Assembly (NCBI RefSeq): GCF_028623165.1
Contig: NZ_CP117768.1
Coordinates: 4,526,001-4,590,000, forward strand
DNA length: 64,000 bases
Source of the DNA: Nostoc sp. UHCC 0926
GTDB taxonomy: Bacteria; Cyanobacteriota; Cyanobacteriia; Cyanobacteriales; Nostocaceae
Direction of reading: 5' to 3'
Shown: positions 31,048 through 39,809 of the stretch, in pieces
Layout of the letters: the number at the start of each line of letters is the position of its first letter
Position numbering within the stretch: the first letter of the stretch is position 1
Notes under the pieces: model-generated
The model's database searches: none
The model's input: the letters and a program-made list of their open reading frames with translations, nothing else
Told to the model about the DNA's origin: nothing
Position numbers and translations under genes: made by a program

Positions 31048-32400
31048 ATGGGACGTATTTTTATATCAGCGGCTCATGGAGGCAAAGAAGCTAGAGGAAT
31101 CGATCCAGGTGCGATCGCAGGTGGTACAACTGAAGCTAAAGAAATGATTCTGCTCCGCGATTTGATTGTCACGGAACTAAGAGCGCGGAATTTGGAAATT
31201 TTAGCAGTCCCTGATGACTTGAGTGCCGCCCAAACTATCACCTGGATAAATTCCCGTGGCCGCCGGGGTGATATCGCCCTAGAAATTGAATCTGATGCGG
31301 CTAATAGCCCTTCTGTACGTGGGGCTAGCGTCTTCTACATTGCTAATAATAGCGATCGCAGAAGCAATGCTGAACAGTTGCTAGTGGGGTTATTGCGCCG
31401 CGTGCCCCAATTACCGAATCGGGGAGTCAAGCCAGATACAGATAGTGGATTGGGTCGTTTAACATTCTGTCGCCAGACAACGCTTCCAGCTTTGGTGATG
31501 CAAGTGGGGTTTCTCAGCAATCCAGAGGATCGGGCTTTGCTGCAAACTCGCCGCCGCGATTTTGCTTTGGGAATTGCCGATGGACTAGTAACTTGGAGTC
31601 GTGTGATTGACCCCACTCCTGGAACTCCGGCAGAACCAAATTATCCAGCAATTAATATCAATATTAATGGCCAAAATTACTCAGAGCAAGGAGTTTTAGT
31701 TAATGGTAATGCTTACATTCCCATTGATTTAGTAGACCTTCTGCGGATTGACCTTTCAAAAGCAGCTAATGTCAATCGGATTACCTATCACAAAGTAGTT
31801 TATGTTAAAGCGGTCGAACTGCGAGATTTTAATGTTGCAGTCACTTGGGATGCTGCAACTCGTACTGTCAGCTTGCGCTCAAATTTGGTGGTTTGCCCTG
31901 GTCAATTTTCACGGGTGATGTCGAACGGTAATACTTCCGAAGTCCAGTTACAATTATTTCTTAAAAACAATAATGAAAATGCTTTAGTAAAGTTTCCTGA
32001 CATCCCAAAACTTTATCGGGAAGAAGCAAGTATAGAGGGAGTAAACTATGATATTGCCTTTTGCCAAATGTGTGTAGAAACTGGATTTTTACGGTTTGGT
32101 GGTGATATTAAACCTGAGCAAAATAACTTTGCCGGCTTAGGTGCGATCGGTGGTGGTTCGGAGGCTGCATCTTTTGCAAGTGCCAGAATTGGGGTGAGGG
32201 CACACATCCAACATTTGAAAGCTTATGCTAGTTTAGAACCTTTGGTACAAGAAGTAGTAGATCCACGGTTTCGCTTTGTCACACGCGGGATTGCGCCATT
32301 AATTGATCAGCTATCAGGGCGGTGGTCAGCAGATTTAGATTATGGTACAAAAATTTCAGCAATGCTCAAACGATTATATGAATCAGCAGGACTTCTTTGA
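31048..32400 (+). CDS. Amidase_3-like / glucosaminidase-like cell-wall protein with altered amidase centre
   Basis: The 450-residue protein has three parts. Residues 1-185 form an N-acetylmuramoyl-L-alanine amidase fold (IFISAAHGGKEARGIDPGAI; zinc-ligand positions His10 and Glu29 kept). A copper-amine-oxidase-N-like module follows (about 203-275, LVNGNAYIPIDLVDLL). The C-terminus (about 325-450) is glucosaminidase-like, with FCQMCVETGFLRFGG and NNFAGLGAIGGGSE. In the amidase part, the third zinc-ligand His appears to be Glu81 (ALEIESDAA) and the catalytic Glu appears to be Gln152 (LVMQVGFLSN), so amidase activity is doubtful. No signal peptide is visible, a feature shared with cyanobacterial relatives as I remember them. 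Confidence 0.85.
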   Translation: MGRIFISAAHGGKEARGIDPGAIAGGTTEAKEMILLRDLIVTELRARNLEILAVPDDLSAAQTITWINSRGRRGDIALEIESDAANSPSVRGASVFYIANNSDRRSNAEQLLVGLLRRVPQLPNRGVKPDTDSGLGRLTFCRQTTLPALVMQVGFLSNPEDRALLQTRRRDFALGIADGLVTWSRVIDPTPGTPAEPNYPAINININGQNYSEQGVLVNGNAYIPIDLVDLLRIDLSKAANVNRITYHKVVYVKAVELRDFNVAVTWDAATRTVSLRSNLVVCPGQFSRVMSNGNTSEVQLQLFLKNNNENALVKFPDIPKLYREEASIEGVNYDIAFCQMCVETGFLRFGGDIKPEQNNFAGLGAIGGGSEAASFASARIGVRAHIQHLKAYASLEPLVQEVVDPRFRFVTRGIAPLIDQLSGRWSADLDYGTKISAMLKRLYESAGLL

Positions 32401-32549
32401 GTATTGAGTAACTTGTTATAGCAATTTTTAGGGTGTTAGCTTTCACCTCTGGTTTAGCATATTCTGAGGATGTAGCACAGATTCCTTATGCAATTTACCA
32501 AAGTTTAAGTAAGTTAGTGAGAAAAATTCTAATATAGTTAATAAATAAT

Positions 32550-33161
32550 TTATGGCTTACTTTGCGCGATCGCACTATACAAAATACCTAAAATTTTCTT
32601 AATATCCTTAATATAATATTCACTCAAATCAATCGAAACTACATTGCCCTCAAGCTGGAGAAATTGCCAGATAGTACCGATAGTAACAGCACCATATATA
32701 GCTTTTATTTGATTTCCACCTCTCTCGTTAAATAACTGAGCAGCTACCATTTCGGCAATACATTGTGCTAAACCAGACCTCAAATTCTCATTTTTACTTT
32801 CTACTAAGACAACCACCGGACTACGGACAAGCAACTGCTCCGAAGAAAGACTCAAAATAAAATCACAAAAGCCATTTAGTCCTCGTTGACTATCAACAGT
32901 AAAATCAACTCCAGAAAACAAACTTATTTTATAATTAAATTTACGTCTAATTTCTAATAAAATTGGACTAATTATCATTTCACTCCGAGCTTTTTCTGTA
33001 CTTATCGCTACCGCTAAATCAACATTTTCCTTAAGAAGGATAGATAATAAATCACTACATTCTTGCTCCTGTATATTTGCAAATAGTCCAGATGACTCGT
33101 GGATAACTAAACCAAAAGAATCAATAATTTCAATAAGTTTAAAATCACTATAAGCCATCAA
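32550..33161 (-). CDS. Putative PD-(D/E)XK nuclease-fold protein
   Basis: The 203-residue cytosolic protein has no recognised name. Its second half fits a restriction-enzyme-like core: FCDFILSLSSEQLLVRSPVV, then VLVESKNENLRSGLAQCIAE, giving Asp100, Glu121 and Lys123, followed by a helix (AQCIAEMVAAQLFNERG) and a strand (IKAIYGAVTIGTIWQF). This resembles small nuclease-like proteins common and multi-copy in Nostoc. No methylase or antitoxin is adjacent; the next gene is a broken Uma2-type gene, also of the PD-(D/E)XK fold. Confidence 0.65.
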   Translation of the reverse strand: MMAYSDFKLIEIIDSFGLVIHESSGLFANIQEQECSDLLSILLKENVDLAVAISTEKARSEMIISPILLEIRRKFNYKISLFSGVDFTVDSQRGLNGFCDFILSLSSEQLLVRSPVVVLVESKNENLRSGLAQCIAEMVAAQLFNERGGNQIKAIYGAVTIGTIWQFLQLEGNVVSIDLSEYYIKDIKKILGILYSAIAQSKP

Positions 33162-33212
33162 ACTTACTCCTTTGTCTTATGATTGAATCCTATATCATTC
33201 ATATAACGAAGT

Positions 33213-33800
33213 TTAAAAATTCAGCTTTGGCGGAAACACCTTACCTAAATCAAGAGATAAATCAGGGAAACAAGGAAAATTTATCACCTGATTTGACAAG
33301 ACAATTCGCTTATTTAAATAGCCATATTTACCTTGATTATCCTGATATGATTCACTATAAAATTCTAAAAAATTATCAAATAAATTGAATATCCAATAAT
33401 CAACAATACCTGCTTTAGCATAGAGAGGTATTTTCACATCTTGATCATAAGCCAAAGAAGAATCTGAAACCTCCATCACCAAAAACACATCAGCCGATTT
33501 AGGGTGAGCGGACAGATAATCATCAGCACGGTTTTGAACAATCGCAAAATCTGGTTCAGGTTCGCTGTTAGGTGGCAAAGCAATCGGGGCTTGAGATTAT
33601 AAAGTAGCCTTGTCTCCCAGAATTTTAGGGAGTTCCTTCCACAGTTTTCTTAGACAAGTTTCATGGGCTTTACCTTTGGATGCCATTTCAATAATTTCCC
33701 CGTTGATTAATTCAATGTGGTCATCTTCATGGAAAAAGCCCAATTCAGTAAGCCTGTGGTATTCATCCAGTGTGAAGCGTTTAGCCTGAGCAATACTCAT
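33213..33800 (-). pseudogene. Uma2 family endonuclease gene with one nonsense codon
   Basis: From ATG 33800 (MSIAQAKRFTLDEYHRL) the frame stops at TAA 33599-33597, then continues open in the same frame to the true stop at 33215-33213: APIALPPNSEPEPDFAIVQN, FLVMEVSDSSLAYDQDVKIP, YAKAGIVDYWIFNL. The halves together make one normal-length Uma2 (DUF820) protein of about 195 residues. A single C to T change (Gln to stop) would explain the break. The frame upstream of 33800 reads through a dispersed repeat and is not native coding sequence. Confidence 0.85.
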
Positions 33801-33822
33801 AAATCTTCCTCCCAAGGGAAAT

Positions 33823-33857
33823 GCGTAGACGCGTAGCGGTTTGTCGTTAGACATCGC
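33823..33857 (-). repeat. Dispersed repeat supplying a false N-terminus
   Basis: Read on the minus strand it begins GCGATGTCTAACGACAAACC and ends GCGTCTACGC. It is related in form to the 29-bp repeat family but distinct in sequence. It contains an ATG in frame with the Uma2 pseudogene, giving a spurious MSNDKPLRVYAFP start. Confidence 0.65.
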
Positions 33858-33922
33858 TCTTATATTCTAAATGTGTCAGAAATTGGTATGCTAAAGACCG
33901 AGACTCGCTATGAAAGCAAACA

Positions 33923-35953
33923 ATGCCTGCGCCTACTATCAATCCCACGATCACTGCCTTTCCCTTGACAGCCGTAGTCGGTCAAGAAGCAATTAAATTA
34001 GCCTTGCTGTTAGCCGCAGTTGATCCTGGTTTGGGGGGAGTGGCGATCGCAGGTCGTCGCGGTACGGCAAAATCTGTGATGGCTCGTGCTATCCACGCTC
34101 TACTACCGCCCATTGAAGTTGTCAAAGGTTCAATCAGCAACTGTGACCCCAATCACCCAGAAGAATGGGATGATCAACTATTGGCGGAGTCCGCAGGCAA
34201 AGACATTCAAGATGTTCCCGTTGAAATTATCCCAGCGCCTTTTTTGCAAATTCCTCTAGGTATCACAGAAGACCGACTATTAGGTTCAGTGGATGTGGAA
34301 AAGTCGGTAAAACAAGGTGATACTATTTTTCAGCCGGGGTTACTCGCTACAGCAAACCGAGGTGTTTTGTACGTAGATGAAATTAATTTATTAGATGACC
34401 AAATATCAAATCAGCTGTTAACAGTATTATCTGAGGGACGCAACCAGATTGAACGGGAGGGAATTAGTTTTCAGCATCCGTGTAAATCCCTGTTTATTGC
34501 CACCTACAACCCAGAAGAAGGCGGATTACGGGAGCATTTGCTAGATAGAATTGCGATCGCCCTCTCTGCTGATGGTGTACTCGGCTTAGATCAAAGAGTA
34601 GCAGCAGTTGAGGTTGCGATCGCCTATTCTAAATCTCCCCAAGACTTTCTTCAGCAGTACAACGAAGATTTAGACTCCCTCAAAACCCAAATCATCTTGG
34701 CACGGGAATGGTTGAAAGAAGTAACCATCACCCATGAACAAATTGCCTATCTGGTGGATGAGTCTATTCGCGGAGGAGTTCAGGGACATCGCGCCGAGTT
34801 ATTCGCCACGCGGGTTGCCAAAGCTGCTGCGGCTTTGGAGGGACGGACAACAGTTAATGCCGAAGATTTGCGCCGTGCTGTAGAACTGGTGATTGTACCA
34901 CGAGCCACAATTGTGCAGACACCGCCACCCGAACAACCACCACCGCCTCCACCCCCACCACAAAATCAAGAAGAACCCCCAGACGAATCAGAAGAGGAAG
35001 AAGAGGAAGAACAAGAAGAACAGGAAGAAAATCAAGAGCAAGAACCCCCTAGCATCCCGGAAGAATTCATTTTTGATCCAGAAGGGGTAATCCTTGATGA
35101 CAGCGTGCTGTATTTTACTCAAATGGCGAAGCGGCAAGGTAAATCTGGTAGTCGCAGTGTCATATTTTCCGATGACAGGGGACGCTACATTAAGCCAATG
35201 TTGCCAAAAGGGAAAGCGCGACGCATTGCAGTAGATGCTACCTTGAGAGCTGCGGCTCCTTATCAAAAAGCCCGAAGAGAAAGACACCCAGACAGAAAAG
35301 TTATTGTTGAACAGGCTGATATTCGCTCGAAACGCCTGGTACGCAAAGCAGGAGCGTTAGTAGTGTTTGTGGTAGATGCTTCTGGCTCAATGGCCCTGAA
35401 CCGAATGCAATCGGCTAAAGGTGCGGTGATGCAACTGTTAACAGAAGCTTATCAAAACCGCGACCAAATAGCATTGATTCCCTTCCGGGGAGAACAGGCG
35501 GAGGTGTTATTGCCTCCAACACGTTCCATTGCTTTGGCGCGTAACCGCTTGGAAAGGTTGCCCTGTGGTGGGGGTTCACCCTTAGCGCATGGTTTAACCC
35601 AAGCTGTGCGCGTCGGCTTAAATGCCCAGATGAGTGGAGATATTGGGCAAGTTGTGCTTGTAGCGATCACCGATGGGCGGGGTAATATTCCCTTAGCGCG
35701 TTCTTTAGGTGAACAACTAGAACCAGGAGAAAAGCCAGATATCAAAGGGGAATTATTAGAAATTGCTGCCAGAATCCGTGCTTTGGGGATGCAACTATTA
35801 GTAATTGATACGGAAAGTAAATTTGTGTCTACCGGCTTTGCCAAAGAATTATCGCAAACAGCAGGGGGTAAATATTATCATTTGCCAAAAGCGACAGATC
35901 AAGCTATTGCTGCCATGACCAAAGGTGCGATCGCTGATTTAAAATCTCGATAA
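33923..35953 (+). CDS. chlD: Magnesium chelatase subunit D
   Basis: With ChlI and ChlH it inserts magnesium into protoporphyrin IX, the first committed step of chlorophyll synthesis. The 676 residues comprise an AAA+ domain (AIAGRRGTAKSVMARAIHAL near 40-60; VLYVDEINLLDDQISNQLL), a Pro-rich then Glu-rich linker (about 334-375), and a C-terminal von Willebrand A domain with a MIDAS motif (VVDASGSMALNRM, near 481-493). Length and order are normal. ChlI and ChlH are not in this window. Confidence 0.97.
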   Translation: MPAPTINPTITAFPLTAVVGQEAIKLALLLAAVDPGLGGVAIAGRRGTAKSVMARAIHALLPPIEVVKGSISNCDPNHPEEWDDQLLAESAGKDIQDVPVEIIPAPFLQIPLGITEDRLLGSVDVEKSVKQGDTIFQPGLLATANRGVLYVDEINLLDDQISNQLLTVLSEGRNQIEREGISFQHPCKSLFIATYNPEEGGLREHLLDRIAIALSADGVLGLDQRVAAVEVAIAYSKSPQDFLQQYNEDLDSLKTQIILAREWLKEVTITHEQIAYLVDESIRGGVQGHRAELFATRVAKAAAALEGRTTVNAEDLRRAVELVIVPRATIVQTPPPEQPPPPPPPPQNQEEPPDESEEEEEEEQEEQEENQEQEPPSIPEEFIFDPEGVILDDSVLYFTQMAKRQGKSGSRSVIFSDDRGRYIKPMLPKGKARRIAVDATLRAAAPYQKARRERHPDRKVIVEQADIRSKRLVRKAGALVVFVVDASGSMALNRMQSAKGAVMQLLTEAYQNRDQIALIPFRGEQAEVLLPPTRSIALARNRLERLPCGGGSPLAHGLTQAVRVGLNAQMSGDIGQVVLVAITDGRGNIPLARSLGEQLEPGEKPDIKGELLEIAARIRALGMQLLVIDTESKFVSTGFAKELSQTAGGKYYHLPKATDQAIAAMTKGAIADLKSR

Positions 35954-36013
35954 TTAGTTATTAGTCATTTGTCAGCTGCTTTTCTACTAACCACTGACCA
36001 TTGACTAATGACA

Positions 36014-36805
36014 TCAAGATCCAGTGGGCATTACCTGTGGTTGCAAATAGCAAATCAAATCCTGAATTCCCTTTTGCAAATACCGCGTTACTGTCATCGG
36101 ACTGGTGCCAATATTCTTAGCAGCATCCTTGCGAGAAAGTTCCTTCAAAAATACCATTTCAACTGCCATGCGGGGCTTTTCTTCTAACATATTTATTGCA
36201 CCTTGGAGTTGTTGCCGTTCTTCTTCTTCTTGCAGGAGAACATGAGAACGAGGACAAGGAAGTGCCTCACCCAAGGTTATTTGGCAATCAATATAATTAA
36301 CTGCGGTCGCATCTAAACTCAAAGGCATACGGTTTTGAGCAGCTAACTTGGTTTCTTGCCATTCTTGCAGAGATACCCGAAGTTGGCTGGCAATTTCAGC
36401 ATCCTTAGGCGCACGACCCAAAGACATCGACAAGTCCTTACGAATCTTTTGCCCTTCATTGTACAGTTCTTGCCAACGACGGGGAATTTTTAATAGAGTA
36501 CTGCGATCGCGCAAAAAGTGCAGCATCTCACCGCGAATATATGGCACAGCAAAGGAACTAAAAGCATATCCTTGGCTAGGGTCGAAGCGCTCAATTGCCC
36601 TAATCAAACCAAAATAACCGATTTGTTCTAAATCTTCATAAGGTTCATTACATTGATGGCTGAATTTATGAGCCATCTTCCGCACTAAGCCAGTATGTAA
36701 CTGTACAAGTTGATTACGAAGTTTAATAGAAGGATTCTGGTGGTACAAGTGTAATAATTCTATACCATCAGTTCGTAAAGAGGACTCACTTGTTGCCATA
36801 TACAT
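36014..36805 (-). CDS. sigF: Group 3 sigma factor, SigF type
   Basis: The 263-residue sigma factor has region 2 (EDLEQIGYFGLIRAIERFDP, AFSSFAVPYIRGEMLHFLRD), region 3 (IPRRWQELYNEGQKIRKDLS) and a region 4 helix-turn-helix (ELSRKDAAKNIGTSPMTVTR). It lacks region 1.1. The layout fits the cyanobacterial SigF (B/F-type) group, which controls motility and pilus genes in Synechocystis; related SigF in Nostoc acts in hormogonia. No anti-sigma gene is adjacent. ATG 36799 (MATSESSL) is an alternative start. Confidence 0.85.
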   Translation of the reverse strand: MYMATSESSLRTDGIELLHLYHQNPSIKLRNQLVQLHTGLVRKMAHKFSHQCNEPYEDLEQIGYFGLIRAIERFDPSQGYAFSSFAVPYIRGEMLHFLRDRSTLLKIPRRWQELYNEGQKIRKDLSMSLGRAPKDAEIASQLRVSLQEWQETKLAAQNRMPLSLDATAVNYIDCQITLGEALPCPRSHVLLQEEEERQQLQGAINMLEEKPRMAVEMVFLKELSRKDAAKNIGTSPMTVTRYLQKGIQDLICYLQPQVMPTGS

Positions 36806-37136
36806 TCCTTTGTTATGACTCCTATTCCTGAGAAAATGGAGCTGCGTATATTTTCTTTTAAGCTGTTATTATTTTCCTTAGTCAAGGCTAAATAAGCTAT
36901 CGTCGTTTCACTGAACTTGTGAGTGGTCGTACTCCAGAATTCAGTATTTTTACGCATGATTTTGATCACCACTTTGTTGCAGGTTATGTTTGTGTTTTAG
37001 ATAAAAATTTCAACATTGCATGATATTTTTTGTTTAGTTGTCTCCTACCTTGCGTAACCCCTTCCTGGTTTATCACCCTAAATCTTGGTAAGAATAGGAA
37101 TAAGCAGAACGTTTTCCTAAAAAACAGTTTTTCAAT
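36806..37136. other. Divergent intergenic region between sigF and the BI-1-like gene
   Basis: About 330 bp with no supported gene. It should hold both divergent promoters. Small open frames here have no ribosome site or recognisable product. Confidence 0.35.
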
Positions 37137-37865
37137 ATGAGCAATACCAGTAATTTTCGTGAAGCTATCCGTGAGGCTAAATCTCACGCCCTCGTTGGCC
37201 CAAATGTGATTGCTAACGCCCTCCCCTACGTCGGCGGTGGATTAGTGCTAACGGCATTAGGAACCTACGGCGGTTTGGGAGTTATCCGTACTAACCCTGG
37301 AATATTCTTTCCCACCTTCATTGGTGCGGTGATTTTGGAGTTAATTTTGTTCTTTGTTGCCCAAAATGTTGCCCAAAAAGGTAATAAGGGTCTTGCACTA
37401 CCCCTGTTGGCAACCTATAGCCTGTTATCTGGATATACTCTCAGTGGCTTAATATTTGTCGCCTTGAGATCCCAAGGTGTTGGCATTCAAGGCATTGGGT
37501 TAGCTGCCCTCGGTTGTGGCGTCACCTTTATTGCTGCCCGTCAAATTGGTTCAAATCTCTCTGAACAAGACGGCATGGCTTTGACGAAAACCATCAATCT
37601 CGGCGTCATTGCCTTGGTGGTTGTGTGTCTAGCCCAATTTGGGTTTGCCATGTTTGGTGTTTACACGCCAAATTGGTTAGAAATCGCCATCTCCGGTTTG
37701 GGGGTGTTTCTGTTTGTTGGGGTTTCTGTTGTCGATTTCTACATCTTGCCCCGCACTTATAGCGATGACCAGTATCTACCTGCTGCTTTGTCGATGTACC
37801 TCACTTACATCAACTTGTTCGTCTTTATCTTGCGGTTGCTAATTGCCATTAATGGTCGTGATTAA
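37137..37865 (+). CDS. Bax inhibitor-1 (BI-1/YccA) family membrane protein
   Basis: The 242-residue protein has seven hydrophobic segments. The BI-1 pattern is visible: a soluble start, ALPYVGGGLVLTALGTYGGL, LATYSLLSGYTLSGLIFVAL, AISGLGVFLFVGVSVVDFYI, and a final ALSMYLTYINLFVFILRLLI. Family members are membrane proteins that in some cases leak calcium or act with membrane proteases. The bacterial role is unclear. A strong terminator follows. Confidence 0.88.
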   Translation: MSNTSNFREAIREAKSHALVGPNVIANALPYVGGGLVLTALGTYGGLGVIRTNPGIFFPTFIGAVILELILFFVAQNVAQKGNKGLALPLLATYSLLSGYTLSGLIFVALRSQGVGIQGIGLAALGCGVTFIAARQIGSNLSEQDGMALTKTINLGVIALVVVCLAQFGFAMFGVYTPNWLEIAISGLGVFLFVGVSVVDFYILPRTYSDDQYLPAALSMYLTYINLFVFILRLLIAINGRD

Positions 37866-37904
37866 TTACCTGTAGGCACTAACAGTAGTAAAGTTTTATA
37901 AAGC

Positions 37905-37944
37905 AAAAACCGTGGTGAAATTTTCAGCAACCACGGTTTTTTTT
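37905..37944 (+). terminator. Rho-independent terminator after the BI-1-like gene
   Basis: AAAACCGTGGT (37906-37916) pairs with ACCACGGTTTT (37930-37940) around a 13-nt loop, followed by more T (eight T in all). Confidence 0.9.
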
Positions 37945-38171
37945 ATCTGTTTACCAGTAGAAATTGATTTGTTTATCAAAGCCTATCTGCAACAGCAAAA
38001 TAAAACTACTTCAGTGGGCAAAGAAGTGCTTGATAATTCCAAGTAATTTTTGTAACTTACACAAGTAGTGCGGATAGAATTTGCCCAACTACAGCTAAAA
38101 TCAAGAAAGATAAGTAGAATAAAGAGCAATTTTCAATTCCATTACGCTCTATCTATCATTCAGCAAGTATT

Positions 38172-39294
38172 ATGGATGTCCTAGAACTCAAACGCGAAAT
38201 CGAAACGTTGTCTGGCCGCCTGGGTAAAACCCAGGACTATCTTTGACGTACCTGCACTGACAGCCAAAATTCAAGACCTCGAAAAAATATCAGCACAACC
38301 AGAATTTTGGAATGACCAAACCCAAGCCCAACAAACGCTGCAAGAACTCAACGATATTAAAGCCCACCTCCAGCAGTACGATCAGTGGCAAGCCAATCTG
38401 GAAGATACTAAGGCAGTTGTTGAGTTGTTGGAGTTAGAAACTGATGAGGGACTACTGCAAGAAGCAGAATCTACCATCACCAAGCTGAATCGTGACCTTG
38501 ACCAGTGGGAGTTACAACAGTTACTTTCTGGTCCCTATGATGCTGAAGGTGCTGTACTGACAATCAGTGCTGGCGCTGGTGGCACAGATGCTCAAGACTG
38601 GGCATTTATGCTAATGCGGATGTACACCCGTTGGGGCGAAGCTCATGGCTATAAGGTAACTTTAGCTGAAGAGTCGGAGGGTGATGAAGCCGGAATTAAA
38701 TCGGCAACCCTAGAAATTACTGGTCGCTATGCCTATGGTTACTTGCGATCGGAGATGGGTACACATCGTTTAGTGCGGATTTCACCTTTTAATGCCAACG
38801 GCAAGCGACAAACCAGTTTTGCAGGGGTGGAAGTGATGCCGCAGATTGATAACTCTGTGCAGTTGGACATTCCAGATAAAGATTTGGAAATCACCACAAC
38901 TCGCTCTGGTGGAAAAGGTGGGCAGAACGTCAACAAAGTAGAAACGGCGGTACGCGTTGTTCACCTTCCCACGGGTCTTGCCGTGCGCTGTACAGAAGAA
39001 CGATCGCAGCTGCAAAATAAAGAGAAAGCCTTAAATCGCCTTAAAGCAAAGCTGTTGGTCATAGCCAAGGAGCAACGGGCCCAAGAAATTGCCGAAATTC
39101 GTGGCGATATGGTGGAAGCCTCCTGGGGTAATCAAATCCGTAACTATGTGTTTCACCCTTACCAGATGGTGAAAGATTTACGTACAAATACAGAAACGAA
39201 TACGATTATAGATGTGATGAATGGTGAACTTGATACATTCATCCAAGCTTATCTGCGCCAAGAAAATAAATTAGTAGAAAACACTCCGGTATAA
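38172..39294 (+). CDS. prfB: Peptide chain release factor 2 with programmed +1 frameshift
   Basis: RF2 releases peptides at UGA and UAA. ATG 38172 opens a 24-codon frame ending CTT TGA (38241-38246). Slipping one base at CTT and reading GAC from 38245 continues to TAA at 39292-39294, for 373 residues in all. The stop-recognition SPF motif (RISPFNANG) and the catalytic GGQ (SGGKGGQNVNKVE) are present. The slip site (TAT CTT TGA C preceded by AGGA) is the classic autoregulatory one: low RF2 lets the ribosome shift. It leads a conserved run with DUF3285, ybeY, dgkA and trpG. Confidence 0.95.
38232..38247 (+). promoter_or_regulatory. prfB +1 frameshift signal
   Basis: CAGGACTATCTTTGAC contains a Shine-Dalgarno-like AGGA, then the slippery CTT followed by in-frame TGA and C. 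This is the same layout as in Escherichia coli prfB, with a weaker internal Shine-Dalgarno. Confidence 0.92.
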
Positions 39295-39620
39295 TTTAGG
39301 ATTAGCAATAGGTACTAGTACAGCGGGCGTGTAAATCCAGTTACCATCTCAATTAACAAGATTTGGGGCAAAATCCCCTTGTTAAAGGTAGGTAAACTTC
39401 CGCAACAGTGTACTAAGTGATTTTTTTACTATTATTTAGTACCGATGATTTATTTTCTCGTATTTTAGATTGGCGCGTAGGCGTAGCCCGTCGTAGACAT
39501 CGCATAGCACCCTCTATTATTGGGGCGGTTTCAGAGAAATTCCTCAGCAATATACAGGCGATCGCGATTCTATCTTAGACCAACTGTTACAGTTATAAAA
39601 GAGTCTGTAGACAAATAACT
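39295..39620. other. Intergenic region with hairpin, dispersed repeat and a coding remnant
   Basis: Three items lie between prfB and the DUF3285 gene: a hairpin at 39353-39385 (TTAACAAG and GGGG facing CCCC and TTGTTAA), the inverted 29-bp repeat at 39475-39503, and a short gene-like tail at 39518-39598 (YWGGFREIPQQYTGDRDSIL) with no start. The tail looks like the 3' end of a lost gene whose upstream part has been replaced by the repeat. Confidence 0.45.
39475..39503 (-). repeat. Dispersed 29-bp GCGAT repeat, copy 2
   Basis: Matches the copy at 19170-19198 in inverted orientation over the full 29 bp. Confidence 0.85.
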
Positions 39621-39776
39621 ATGAGCAACTCTCCTTCAACAGAACCTCAACCTAGTTACGTAAAACTTGCCATGCGAAACATGGTGCGGAAGGGTGGAAC
39701 TTCCCTGAGGCATTTTGCGTTGACTGCCGTAGGGCTTTTAGCTCTCCTTGTTGGTCTTGCTTATCTAACTCACTAA
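39621..39776 (+). CDS. DUF3285-like small membrane protein
   Basis: The 51-residue protein has a soluble N-terminal half (SYVKLAMRNMVRKGGTSLRH) and one C-terminal membrane helix (FALTAVGLLALLVGLAYLTH). This small family sits beside ybeY in many cyanobacteria. It ends 33 bp before ybeY and is probably co-transcribed with prfB and ybeY. The function is unknown. The conserved position and clean ATG-to-stop frame support it as a real gene despite its size. Confidence 0.85.
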   Translation: MSNSPSTEPQPSYVKLAMRNMVRKGGTSLRHFALTAVGLLALLVGLAYLTH

Positions 39777-39809
39777 CGACAAACTGTAAACCTCAGACTA
39801 GGAGACTGT

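Noticed and set aside
34988..35287. Minus-strand frame ending in a Phe/Leu run within chlD
   Set aside because: It is the reverse complement of the Glu-rich ChlD linker, not a membrane protein.
36760..37187. Two small minus-strand frames upstream of sigF
   Set aside because: No ribosome site, no recognisable domain, and they overlap the region expected to hold divergent promoters.
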